From contig OY970828.1 of assembly GCA_963853835.1 (NCBI GenBank), positions 1,789,501-1,853,500 on the forward strand: DNA of 64,000 bases, given 5' to 3'. Position numbers and translations under genes: made by a program. This DNA comes from Calendula officinalis (lineage: Eukaryota > Streptophyta > Magnoliopsida > Asterales > Asteraceae). Every line of letters starts with the position of its first letter. Positions within the stretch are counted from its first letter, which is position 1. The notes beneath the pieces are model-generated. The model ran no database searches and had not been told where the DNA came from. It saw only the letters and a program-made list of their open reading frames with translations. This document shows positions 11,101 through 22,301 of this stretch, one piece after another.

Positions 11101-12177
11101 AAAGCCTTGCAACCGGCACAATCGTTTGGGTTGCGAATAGAGAAACACCAATCAAAAACAAATTCGGCGAGCTAACTCTTCGTCCCGATGGTGTTTTGGT
11201 GCTAAGTGATTCTAGCACGAATCAAGCCATTTGGTCATAAAACCCGTGGAGACCAACGAGAAACGTCCCCGTGGCACGTTTACTAGATTCGGCTAACTTG
11301 ATGGTCGTTGATAGTGAAGATGATACCGATAATTTCATTTGGCAGACTTTTGATCATCCTAGCGACACCGAGCTACCGGAAATGATATGTGGAAGGAACG
11401 TGAAACGAGGTATTTTGGCAAACTATACATCATGGAAGAGTGTTGATGATCCATCTAAAGGTGAGTACATATTTTATATAGATTTTAGTGGACTTCCACA
11501 AATATATCAAGCAAACCGAAATGGGATCCAGTATCGACTTGGATCATGGAACGGTCTTGCGTATGCTGGTAGCACAAGTAACGAGCCGAACCCTTATTAC
11601 ATAATGAACTTTGTTTTTAATGAAATAGAGACCTACTCCGAATTTGATATTGCTAACAAGTCAGTTCTCACCAGGCTGACGTTGTCTCCATACGGTAGCA
11701 TGGAACAATATAGTTGGATAAATGGAAGCCAAGGATGGTTTCTATACGGATCGCTCACAACAGACAGTTGTGAGCGATACGCATTGTGTGGGGTTCATGG
11801 GAACTGTGACTTTTCACAGTCCCCATACTGTGGATGTCTGAAAGGGTTCACCCCTAAAAGACCCGACCAATGGGACGTGGCAGATTGGACAAGTGGCTGT
11901 CAAAGGGAAATCCCTTTGGATTGTACTGCAGGGGAGGGGTTTCGACGATATCCGAATGTGAAAATACCGGACACTAGGAACGCGTGGTTTGACAAAAATA
12001 TGACCCTAGAGAAATGTAAGGTTAAGTGTAAAAACGAGTGTAATTGCACGGCTTATGCAACTTTAAACATCCGATACGGTACTGGTTGTTTGATATGGTA
12101 CGATGAATTGGTCGATATGAGAAAACTTCCAAATAATGGGCAATATATATACATACGAATGGCTGCCAAGGAATTAG

Positions 12178-12893
12178 GTAAAGTTAAACTTTGTTAAACA
12201 AATAAGAAAAATAGATACACAATGATAAAGGGTGCCTAAAGGGCCAACCTGACGCGACCCAACCCGATTATGATAGTCCGGTAGGGTGTATTCAGGTCTT
12301 ATGTTGATGTGATGTAATTTTAACCCGATTAGACCAACCCGACTTATCGGGTCAGTTATCGGGTTAGTATTACCTATCTTTATTGGGTTACGCCGTTTCG
12401 GATTGACCCGCTTAGACCGATTGAAGTCTAATGTGTTTTTCCTTTCAATTATAAGTTATTTTAACATTAAATCATCGAATTAGCACGTTAATAACGACAA
12501 ATCATTCGATAGAAAATAATTAACAATTATAAGTGTTAAATTATAACCCATAAACTTCAATATATTAGTATATAAATTTCTATAAGCTAAAAATCGTTGA
12601 ATGGAAAAACAATATGCAAAAATTCAGCTATTAGAATATGGTGTTTGGACTGAAGAAGTTAGGTTATAAATGGTTAATATTTTTATTTTTACCTGAATAT
12701 CCTAACTTACGTAAACCCAATTCCGTATCTGAATATCAGGTCGGTTTCGGGTTATAGTGTGTTTTACCTCAAACCCGACATGCACGACCAGATAGGAGCC
12801 TTAATCCCACCTGACAAATAACATATATCTATTAAACATTACTTTTTAGAGAGTTCTTAATTTGGCATTTCAATATTCATATTTTTTATACAG
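12178..12893 (+). other. Intron 1 of copy A with GC-richer repeat
   Basis: This intron is 716 bp, longer than its counterparts in B (289 bp) and C (150 bp). The excess, about 12230-12800, contains repeated ACCCGA/TCGGGT phrases (CAACCCGA, TATCGGGTTA and similar). It looks like a degraded MITE-type insertion of undetermined family. Confidence 0.4.
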
Positions 12894-14854
12894 AGAAAGA
12901 TATTAGGGTATCAGGAAGCAAGATACAAACAAAGATCATTGTAATCCTTGTGATAGTGGGATTAGCCGTTCTACTAGGACTATGCTTGTTGATCGTCAGA
13001 AAGAAGAAATTAAAGGCACAAAGTAATTTGTTTCTTATATGAAATTTTATCTAAATTCAGTAACTCTTTCATTGGGGTATTGGAATTGGATCTAATTAAT
13101 CACTAGGGTATCTTTGAGTAGCTACAAGAGGAGGTGCGGCCGCATATGACCCACGTTTTACAGCGCCCAATTTTTTTTATATAAATCTTCAAATTTTAAG
13201 ACAATTTAATAATTAAATAGAAAAAGAAATCTCAATTTTTCATATAAATCTTGTATTTAGAGGACCTATTATTGTCTATTCGCACATGGACTTCAGAATG
13301 TTGGAAAGTGGACACCCCTTGTTAATTACAGTTCACCTTTCAACAGGAAAACAGGGTTCAAGTGCACAAGATGTTTTTGATGACCTACCCGTATTCGGTT
13401 TATCATCGTTGCTAATTGCAACTGACAACTTCTCAACCAACAACAAGCTCGGAGAAGGTGGTTTCGGACCGGTTTACAAGGTACTATTAATCGTTCTTCG
13501 TACTTAAGTTTAGTTTTTATTCATATTGCTTAGATGATTTAGTGTTTGTGAAAAATGTGCAAATATATATTAAGGGATCTTTGGAGAATGGGCAAGAAAT
13601 TGCAGTTAAACGGCTCTCGTCAAGTTCTACACAAGGAGCGGAAGAGTTCAAGAACGAAGCAGTATTCCTCTCCAAGCTTCAACATCGGAATCTAGTCAAG
13701 ATTCTAGGATGTTGCATTCATGGAGAAGAAAAGATGTTAATTTACGAGTATGTGGCTAATAAAGGTCTCGATTCATTTCTTTTCGGTAAGTCTAAACATC
13801 ACAAAATATATAACTCACACTTTAGGATAACAAGCTAATAAATTAAGCCATTTCTAGAGGAAAACAAAAGCAAAAGACTCGACTGGTCTCAACGATACCA
13901 TATTATCAATGGGATTGCTCGAGGTCTACTTTATATTCATCAAGATTCTCAACCGCAAATCATCCACAGAGATCTTAAAGCGGCTAATATTTTGCTTGAT
14001 CATGAGATGAACCCTAAGATTGCTGATTTTGGTCTTGCAAGAAGGTTCCAGGGAAATGAAATTGAAACTAGTACTGAACGAGTAGTCGGAACATAGTAAG
14101 AATTCGCTATAATCATTTACGTATATATATCCTTTACATGTAAATGATTATGTTTAGATTACTCGTCATTTCGTGTAATTAAAACCCCGAAAATAAAAAA
14201 AAGGGACTTCGTAGAATAACGCAATATTCTTTTCCTTTCGTCCATTATGATAATTATACCTTTGGTGTAGTGGATACATGTCTCCCGAGTATGCAAAAGA
14301 GGGAATGTTCTCAATTAAATCAGATGTATTCAGTTTTGGTGTATTGATTCTGGAGATTGTGAGTGGGAAGAAAACCACAAGATCTGATCTTGTCGGTCAA
14401 AACCAGAACCTCGTTGGACATGTAAGGTTTTTTTTCTCTTTTTTGGATAAATAGTAGGGATAAAAATGTAAATTTAGATTGAAAATTTTGGCGTTCTAAG
14501 CCTCATTTCTTGTAATTAGTTCCTTTTCGTTCAAGTTTTTGGCTAGACGCTTTAAAAATTCAATTTTGCTGTTCAAAAGAACTAAAATAAAATCTTTACT
14601 TACCTTAACTAATGAATCTTTAGGCATGGAGACTATATAAAGAAGGGAAGATCTTGGAACTAGTTGATATATATTTGATCGAGTCGTGCAACACGTTTGA
14701 AGTGTTACGATCGATCCATGTGCGTTTGCTATGTGTTCAACATAGCCCAGATGATAGACCGAACATGTCTAAGGTTATTACGATGTTGACCAGTGATAAC
14801 CAACTACCAGAACCGAAACAACCAGGTTTTTACATGGAAGAAAGTCAATGTTAA

Positions 14855-17709
14855 CGTGAGGAATATGAAGAACTGTCAAATGATGATACAAGCTCAACCG
14901 TACGAATGCTTATTTCTGGAGGCTCATGATAACATGAATAAAGGGTCTACGCTAAAATTAGCATAAGTTCAGCTACGAGAGTACGTTTTAAACCCGCGAT
15001 CAATCACATAGAAGCTTACAATGAGAGAACATCATGGTGAACAACCATAAGTGGTTATAACTTTCAGACCTAAAAATTTTGTATTGTGTGAGTTATTTGT
15101 ATTTAATATTTATTTTTAGTTATTTGACTTTGTTTGTAGGGAGTTTTGGGCCCTTTTTGTTTTTTAAGCCCATTTGAAATTGTAAGTTTGTTTTATGGTT
15201 ACATCGAGATATTATAATATTCAGTTTTGGTTTTTGTGAAATTTCATTATTTTATTTCAATTCACAGAAATTGTGTTTGATTGGAAATTCACCTTAATTA
15301 TCAGTATTCGTTAATCAACGACGATTCAAAAATTTGTTCATAGTATTCATGTGAATTAACATGTTCAATTATGATTATTTCGTTTTTACTCTAGATCAAA
15401 TGACTAATGGAAAGGGGATGATTGGGTTTAGGAGTTAAGAGGAGACGTTGGTATTTGACAATGAATAAGATGACAAAAGGGTTGTTGTGACAAGGCAAAT
15501 GCGAATATAGCTAAATTAATTTCCATCATTATCATTAAATCATATTTCGCAACAAAAAAAAAAAATAATTCTAACAAGGGGATCGTATTATTTTTACTTT
15601 GTAGTTTCTCGCTAGATGCCATTTTGTTTAGCACATACGCTTTCGCTCCAAAAAAAGTCAACTGTTTGAAGGAAATATTTTTTTATCGTTTTAATGAAAA
15701 AGAAGTGAGCAACTGTTTTAATTTTCACTTGGAAATTAAAAAATATATAACCAATCAATATTTTGGCGATCAAATGAAAAAGAAGTGACGCACACAAAAG
15801 TATAGCAAGCAGGTTAGATGTCAATTTCGCACACGTTTTCAAGGTCCAACTGCCGTGGGAATACTAGAAGTGAGCAACAAAGCAACAAACTGTTACTCGA
15901 GATATTATATATAAACAATATATTTTTAATGTTATAGTTCAAAATAATTCTAAAACAGGACAAAAACACTAAAGTCGTTAAGCTAACAGTTCTAGTTATT
16001 GGTCTCGTCAACTCATAATGGTCGTCCTCCTAGTCAATTCTAGATATATTAAAGTAGGAATGAACATTTGAACGGAAGAAATTGAACCAAACTGAAATCG
16101 AAAACATATTTTATAATTTTATAATTTTCGATTTCGGTTTATTAAGTTTCGGTCCCCGGATATGGTGAGCATTTGGCCTGAAAAAACGAACCGATCGAAT
16201 CGAAAATATGTAATCGGTTCAATTTTAAAAATTCATTATTATTAGTTTTGATTATATCAGTCTCAATGCGGTTCGTTTTGGTTTATCCCTGTATCAAATA
16301 TACCCATCAAGTTACCAAGGTATCATCACTTCATTAGCATAGCAGCCTCGTCAATATTGGAAGCACTTCACATTTTATTATCTTTCATTTTCTATTTCCA
16401 TGTTTTATTTACTTCTAAACAATGTTTTGAAAATTGGACCGGACATCGAACTAGGTTGCCGGTTAGAACAATCACAAAAACCGGATGACTTCAATTAATT
16501 AGAAGTATAAGAGTAGCACACACAAAAGGAATATTACCATAAGTACAAACAAAAAATGATACTCCGTATTAATTTGAAGTAAAAAGGGAAAATATACAAG
16601 AGAGAGGAATTCGTACTGTTCCATTAAATTAACAATCAGACATAATGACATTTAACGTATATACATAACTTTAATAAGACAGGTTAACAATGATTGAACT
16701 TTAATATTAAAATAGTGAATTGTTCGATATAGTATACATTTTAATAATAGTATTAAGTGACTAATCTAATCAATTGGTCTAGATCAATTGATTATCGAGA
16801 GTTGCCTTAGGAGTTTACCTTCAAGAGGTCTTGTGTTCAAGACTTATTAGGAATATTCTTTATGAGAATAAAATGTGGTGGGGTTTATTCTCCCAAAAAA
16901 AAAGATATATGTTCGGGAAATTCATACTGTACGCTTGGTTGTCACCGCATATGTCGACCACTAACTTACTAACTTGACGAATTATTATATTAATATTAAT
17001 TAATGGTCAAAATTAATCAAGTGATTTATACATAGAAGTTATTTTTGACACTTGACAATTAAATAAATTTTAATCTACTCTTTTAACTTTTTTCATTAAA
17101 AAATATTATCTGATAAACTCATATGATTGTACAATTAAGTATATGTGATATTTTTTTTAACGTTAGATTCTCTTGTCCTAGCTTCACGTTAGTATTTATT
17201 TTCTCTATTTAATTAATATTAATATTTAATATATAATGTTTGCAGACTTGCAGTTTAAATTAAAAGATATACATTTCACAAAAGCCCATTCAGAGCTAAT
17301 TTTTTTTGGGTATTTTAGTAAAATAGACAAGTGCTGAATCATTTGGAGAAAATATTTTAGAGGAATCGGTCAGCACCAAAAGCCCATTCAGAGCTAATTT
17401 TTTTGGCCCACCAAACATGCTGAATCTGACCGATTCAGCACCAACATGCTGAATTGAATGATTAAGTGCCTAACAAACACAACCTTAATTTATTTCTTCT
17501 GAGATAACTTAGTTTATAACCTAAGAAGCAAGAGGCCGTCTAAGCTTGGCTGTCCACTTATTCGACCCTTAAAAGCTGTCTTTTTTTTAATCCTTAAAAT
17601 CTGGCAAGTGTAGTTACTATATTAAAATCCGTTATAAGATATGGAACACTTGCGCAGGCAGCGCAGCAACCATAATAAATAAAATTATCACTGTATTGAA
17701 AATTAATAT
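14855..17709. other. Spacer between copy A and the Sirevirus-like element
   Basis: No gene is supported. The first part is 3' flank of copy A. At about 16055-16300 there is a degraded repeat with AACCGATCGAATCGAAAA, GGTTTATTAAGTTTCGG and a GGTGAGCATTTGG motif, like the hAT-type MITEs at 44.6 kb and 54.0 kb. A weak SINE-like sequence is at 16770-16905. From 17290 to 17460 the phrase AAAGCCCATTCAGAGCTAA occurs twice, about 100 bp apart. Minus-strand open frames at 15428-16011 have no domain and are rejected. Confidence 0.4.
16770..16905 (+). mobile_element. Possible degraded tRNA-derived SINE
   Basis: The sequence has a weak B-box-like GTGTTCAAGAC, the phrase GAGTTGCCTTAGGAG and a TCTCCCAAAAAAAAAG tail. 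No clear target duplication was found. It could also be a LINE tail fragment. Confidence 0.35.
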
Positions 17710-18178
17710 TGTCAGGATCGAATAACTCGATGAAGTTATTAGAAACTCAGATCTACTAACACAAGAAGTTACAGCGGATTAACACTTATGTTATTAGATT
17801 AAGAACAATGTAAACTGTAATCGAATGAGAATAAAACGAAGAACACAGTTTATCACAAAAAGCTTCAATGTATTAATTCGTTCGATCAATACACGTATGT
17901 TTACAATTCATAAGGAACTATATATAATAGTCCTTGAAGCTTAAATTATTAACCTAGTTATTCTAGGAATCGATTACAATTGAATTACATAAAGATTTAC
18001 ATTCTATAACTAACTCTACTAGAATCTCGGTCTTGATCTGTTCCAGATACGCTCATCAGTAGTAAATTAGATCATCAGTAGTATTTTGCCTTTAGCAGTA
18101 GTAACTTCGAGATCAGTAGTAACTTCCATTCTTCAGTAGTAATTCAATCTTCAGTAGTATATCGTTTATGTTCCAACA
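17710..18178 (-). repeat. 3' LTR of the Sirevirus-like element
   Basis: This 469-bp repeat starts TGTTGGAACAT and ends GATCCTGACA on the element strand. Six exact TACTACTG words (CAGTAGTA on the plus strand) lie in its first 120 bp (18055-18170), upstream of a TATA box TATATATAG at 17918-17926. Confidence 0.92.
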
Positions 18179-18215
18179 ATCTCCTCCTAAACTTATTAAT
18201 TCATTTTTGAATTAA

Positions 18216-21200
18216 TCAAGTTTCTTCTTCTTCTTTCTTCTTTTGCTCTTCTAAAGCAGCTCGTTTCTCAAGTGTTCTTTGATTTCGTCTTTTCCTTTGA
18301 GCTATAATATACTTGCTGTTTCTTTTGATAAAGTAGTTAAGTTTTTCTCTAAACATTACCTCATCATACGGTTTCATCATTGTGTTAGTGAATATCTGAT
18401 ACATAGTTTCTTCAGAGTGTGGATATTCCTTTTCAAATAAGTATATCACAGTTCTTGTTTGATCTTTCAAAGAAGTACATATTTACTGCGGGTAACACAT
18501 TCCAAGCATACACATTTTCAGTGTTTGAAAATATTTCTGGATAATTATCTGGATAAAATGCAGCATCAATCATTTTGGTTAAATATCCAGCACCAGAATT
18601 CTTCAATGTCTTCTTAGTCATTCTTGGTTTTCCAATAATCAATACTTTGATTATATCACTTCTTGAACAAGATCTGATCATTGGCTTCCAACCAGTAAAT
18701 CTCTGGACTCGTCTGTCTTCCCTTATGACTTCAATTACATTATTTTCAATGACTCTCCAATTGATGATCGGATTGTCTTCAAGGGGAGCAACAGGAACTT
18801 CAAGAATAGGAATAATTTGTTCTGTTTGTTTTGATTTCTTTTTGCCTTTCTGTTCCTGTGGAAGAGCTTTTCTTTTCTTTGATTGGGGTGTGGAAGTTTC
18901 ACCAGGAGTTGGTTTTCCAGATGAAATGATTGTTGGATCTATAGCAATTAAAGCTTTTGCTTTTTCTTCTTCTGCTTCTAGTTCAGCTAACTCTTTCTTC
19001 TTGGTAGTACAATATTTATCTACTATTGTAATCATTCTCATTCTGCCAAAAGATTTTGCACTATGCCCTTTTGACTTCAAAAAGTCAATCATATTTTTCT
19101 TCTGTTCAAAGATGTCATCTGGTAGTTCACCTTTGACTCTTTTACATTCAGCTACCAACTCTTCAAGACAGTTTAAGTGTTCTTCTTCAATTTTTCTATG
19201 TCTTCTAAATTCAGCTTGTTGGTCTTCTATCAGAACTCCTTTTATTTGTGGAATAGGTACTTCAGCTTCTTGATTTTCTAATCTTTCTTTTTCAGCCTTT
19301 TTCTTTTCTTCAAGAGCTTGAGTAATAGCCACTTTCTTTAAGTACCTCATATGGTCTACCTTCCATTTGGCTTGTTTAGCAGATCTCACATGATTCATCT
19401 TATTTACCATGTGATGACCTAAGGCTCTGTTGGGATAATCATCATCATAAATTTCTTTTCCCTTTCTAATACAAGCTGGAAGTATAGATGGTGGTGGAGT
19501 GTATTTCATATCAGGAATACCATTTATTACAATTGATGGAGAAAATAATTTAAGTTTATCTTCTGATAGAATCTTTGGATGTGGAGGAAGAGCACATTCA
19601 TCTACTTCAAACCAGTTCACATTATCATCAATGTCAGGTATGATAAGTGGTTGATCAGGTGTTGGAGGTTTTGTGATAACAACAAACCGTTCACGTTCAA
19701 TGAGCTCTGGAATTTCTTCTTCTTCCTCTTCAGTAGTAACCAATGTGGTTGCTACTGGTGTAACTGCTACTGGTATAATTTGTCTTTCTTCATTTACTAC
19801 TGGTGAGGTTGCTGTAGGAATTACTACTGCTAGGGCATCAGTAGTATCCATGATATCTTCTTGTGTAGCATTCACTACTGGTGTATTTCCTTCTTCAACA
19901 CGATCAGTAGTAACAACCTCATGATCCTTTTCATTAGTAATAACCATAGGATCAGTAGTCTCTATTACTTCAGTAGCAATTGGAGATTTTATTTGTTCTG
20001 CTGTTTGTGATTGATTTGCAGACACAAATATTTCCTCATCCATTTCTCTGTACAAGTCTTCACCAATATTTTGACTTGTTTCACCATGAACCTCTTTCAA
20101 GTTAAGGAGAGCTGCTGCTGCAATAGATTGATCAATCATCCCTTGAATTTGATCTTTCTCCCCCTTAGTGATCTCAACTTGTTGAGCCTCACTATTTGCA
20201 ATCTTTCTTTGTAATTGCCTGATCAATTTTGATTGCCTTTGAAGCCTTTGTTCAAACCTCTTCTGCCTTTTGCTCAAGGTATTTATGTAGTGCTTCATGT
20301 AGGTCGTGGTTTTCCCTTGATTGTTAAGTAACTCCAGACAATTTTGTACAGTGGTTTTAAGGTTTTCCTTCCTAGCCGTCAATTTAGTGGTTTTACTACT
20401 GCACTCAGCCCCTTTGGGTGGATCATTGGGCTCAATAGGTACATTGGCTTTAAGGTTTTCCATCCTATCCGTCAATTCAGTTTGTTCTGTTATACCCTCA
20501 TCACTTCTTGGTGATGAAATGGGTTGTTTGGACACTCTCTTCTTCCTAGAAGAAGCAGTAGTGCCCCCTTGTGGTTTCTTGGCACCGGGGTCCTCTTAGT
20601 AATGCCTCAAATTCAGAGTCATCACTTAGAGTTGCTGAGGTCTGGGTCCTATTAATGTTCTCACTAGCCTGTGCACCCACCTTTGGGGCATCAGTAGTGA
20701 GAGCCCTTTCCTCATGACCTCTCTCCTCCTGTGAGGTCAACTCTTGGAGTCTGGGGTTTGACTCAATTTGTCCCCTGGTGTCCTTTAAGGAAGTTTTCTT
20801 CCTTTTATATTTGATAGAAATTTGTTTGGCTAAGGTCTGGTCTTCCTCAGAGTGAAGAGTAGCACTCTGGGGATTAATCTCATGTACCTGGGACACTTGC
20901 AGGACATCTGTTGGTTCATTTATTTGAGTGGACTCAATGGGTTCTGTTTGGGCTGTATTTGGTGGTGGAGTGGGTTGGGGTTCAATTGGGAGACTTGAAC
21001 CTTCTCCAGTTGGTGGTTGATCATAGATCATGTTTGGGAACAGAGGAGTAACTTTACCAGAAAATTTAAATTGTTTTCTCATGTTTGCAAAAACCTTTTT
21101 GTTTAATTCTGGTGTTACAAAAATGTTTTTAGGAGTTGACAAATTTTGTAATTTACAGTTGATTATATGAGTTAAAAATCTTGGATACATTAAAAATTTT

Positions 21201-21790
21201 GAGGATGACAGATTTCCAAGCATTCCCTCAAATATCATGTTTGAAAAATTAAAGACTTGTCATGTGCTCAGACAAACAACAGCAGATGCTATTGATTTGT
21301 TGAACTCATTCCAAGTACTTCTTTTTGGAGAGATACAATGTTGAATAGTGTGTACTAAAAACTTCCATTGAGGTGAAAGAAGACCCTTTTGAAAAGTAAC
21401 TATATCTGGTCTTCCTTCATACCCCATTTTCTTTAAAGTTTCAACAAGATCTTCCTTTGGTAAAGAGAACATACCTGACTCATCATGGAGTTGAAGATGT
21501 TGTCTAATAGATTGTGCAGTTATGGTGATAGACTTTCCATCCACAGTTGATTTGATCATAGACATGGTTGAACCTTCAGTTCTTTCAGCATTGGTCCAGA
21601 AGTCAACTAAGTGTTGTTGATATACTCTAGGATTGATAGTGAGAGCAAACTTTATATATGAGTTCTTTAGGAACATCACAATAGGACGAAAATCCTTTGT
21701 GCCATCTGGATTTCTTAAGAAGGCACACATATTGTGGAATTCGGAATATTTAAGATCAGTATTGACATTGAGTGATTTTAGGGTTGCCAT
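18216..21790 (-). pseudogene. ORF3 of the Sirevirus-like element (downstream of pol), broken
   Basis: The frame opens with MATLKSLNVNTDLKYSEF at 21790 and would run for about 1,190 codons. Its N-terminal third (about 250 residues) carries a domain with motifs SPQWKFLVHTI, KRSTWNEFNKSIAS and SKFLMYPRF. I recall this domain from many hypothetical Asteraceae retroelement proteins; its function is not known to me. A Pro/Glu/Thr-rich low-complexity region follows, then a Lys/Glu/Gln-rich coiled-coil-like part, and a C-terminal globular-looking block with WKPMIRSCSRSDIIKV and SGAGYLTKMIDAAFYPDNYP. No signal peptide or membrane segment is seen, so an envelope role is not supported. Breaks relative to the sister copy are TGA at 21260-21262, a frameshift in a C run near 20540 and a frameshift near 18450. 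Confidence 0.8.
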
Positions 21791-21915
21791 TGTGCTTGAC
21801 TTTGATCTTTTGGTATGAATATTGCAGAGAGAGTGATCGATTATGCACGAATTTCAGATTTATGGAAGTAATTGAGTTGTTACTGATGTTGGGTTTTGAT
21901 CGGATTGTGCAGAGA

Positions 21916-21987
21916 TTAGGGTTTAGTGTAGGGTTTATCAAATCGAGGAGAAGATAATGCTAAACTAATTTCAGTCTGCTATTTATA
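21916..21987 (-). promoter_or_regulatory. Putative internal promoter of ORF3
   Basis: On the minus strand a consensus TATA box, TATAAATAG, lies at 21979-21987. Two telo-box motifs follow (TAAACCCTA at 21929-21937 and AAACCCTAA at 21916-21924), then a CT/CA-rich leader to the ATG of ORF3 at 21790. Five exact CAGTAGTA words and two variants cluster just upstream at 22085-22250. The order (motif cluster, TATA, telo-boxes, leader, ATG) resembles a plant gene promoter. The function is inferred, not shown. Confidence 0.5.
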
Positions 21988-22084
21988 TTTTTCGATTAAA
22001 CATGCAAAATGACCAAAGTATCCTTCGAATAATAACCTAACGGCTATTTTCATGAGGGTCAGTAATGTAATTGTCGTATTTTAC

Positions 22085-22255
22085 AGATAACGGCCGATCA
22101 GTAGTAACTAAGTATCAGTAGTAGAAGCATCAGTAGTAACCTTTATTTCTATACTTGACTTAATTTCTACTGAGAAACCCTATCAGTACTAGATTGTGGT
22201 AGTAGTAACAAGATCAGTAGTAATGAATAACCAGTAGTAAACAGAAAAATGAAAG
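22085..22255 (-). repeat. CAGTAGTA cluster upstream of ORF3
   Basis: Five exact CAGTAGTA octamers (plus-strand reading) and two near matches (CAGTACTA-like, GGTAGTAGTA) lie in 170 bp between the RNase H stop and the internal TATA box. Confidence 0.7.
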
Positions 22256-22301
22256 TTTAAAATTTGTACAAAACACTGTACACATGATTTTCCTTTTAGA
22301 C

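Larger units (their letters stand above)
8323..14854 (+). pseudogene. Copy A: G-type lectin S-receptor-like kinase, disrupted
   Basis: The model is exon 1 at 8323-8532 and 11106-12177 (split by the LTR element), then 12894-13022, 13347-13480, 13575-13785, 13858-14095, 14271-14421 and 14624-14854. Without the insertion the exons total 2,376 bp (791 codons), in phase, with all junctions GT-AG. Exon 1 encodes a signal peptide, a B-lectin domain, the S-locus/EGF-like part (CERYALCGVHGNCDFSQSP) and PAN. Exon 2 encodes the membrane span. Later exons encode LGEGGFGPVYK, the Lys in EIAVKRL, HRDLKAAN, DFGLA and SPEYA. Two lesions are seen: the LTR element in codon 71, and TAA at 11238-11240 replacing a Ser codon (IWS-stop-NPWRP). 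An Arg-rich-loop change (DSQPQIIHRD) is also unlike its neighbours. The kinase half could still be transcribed from a cryptic start, but a full receptor is impossible. Confidence 0.92.

Noticed and set aside
15428..16011. Overlapping minus-strand frames of 65-77 codons
   Set aside because: They are hydrophobic, AT-driven frames with no domain or homologue in the window.
18050..18175. CAGTAGTA words read as a CRISPR-like or satellite array
   Set aside because: Spacing is irregular, the repeat is only 8 bp, and the sequence is eukaryotic LTR DNA.
18575..19273. A 232-codon plus-strand open frame inside the Sirevirus-like element
   Set aside because: It lies antisense to ORF3, is Ser/Phe/Leu-rich as expected from the complement of Lys/Glu-rich coding sequence, and a similar shadow frame occurs in the second element at 57074-57424.
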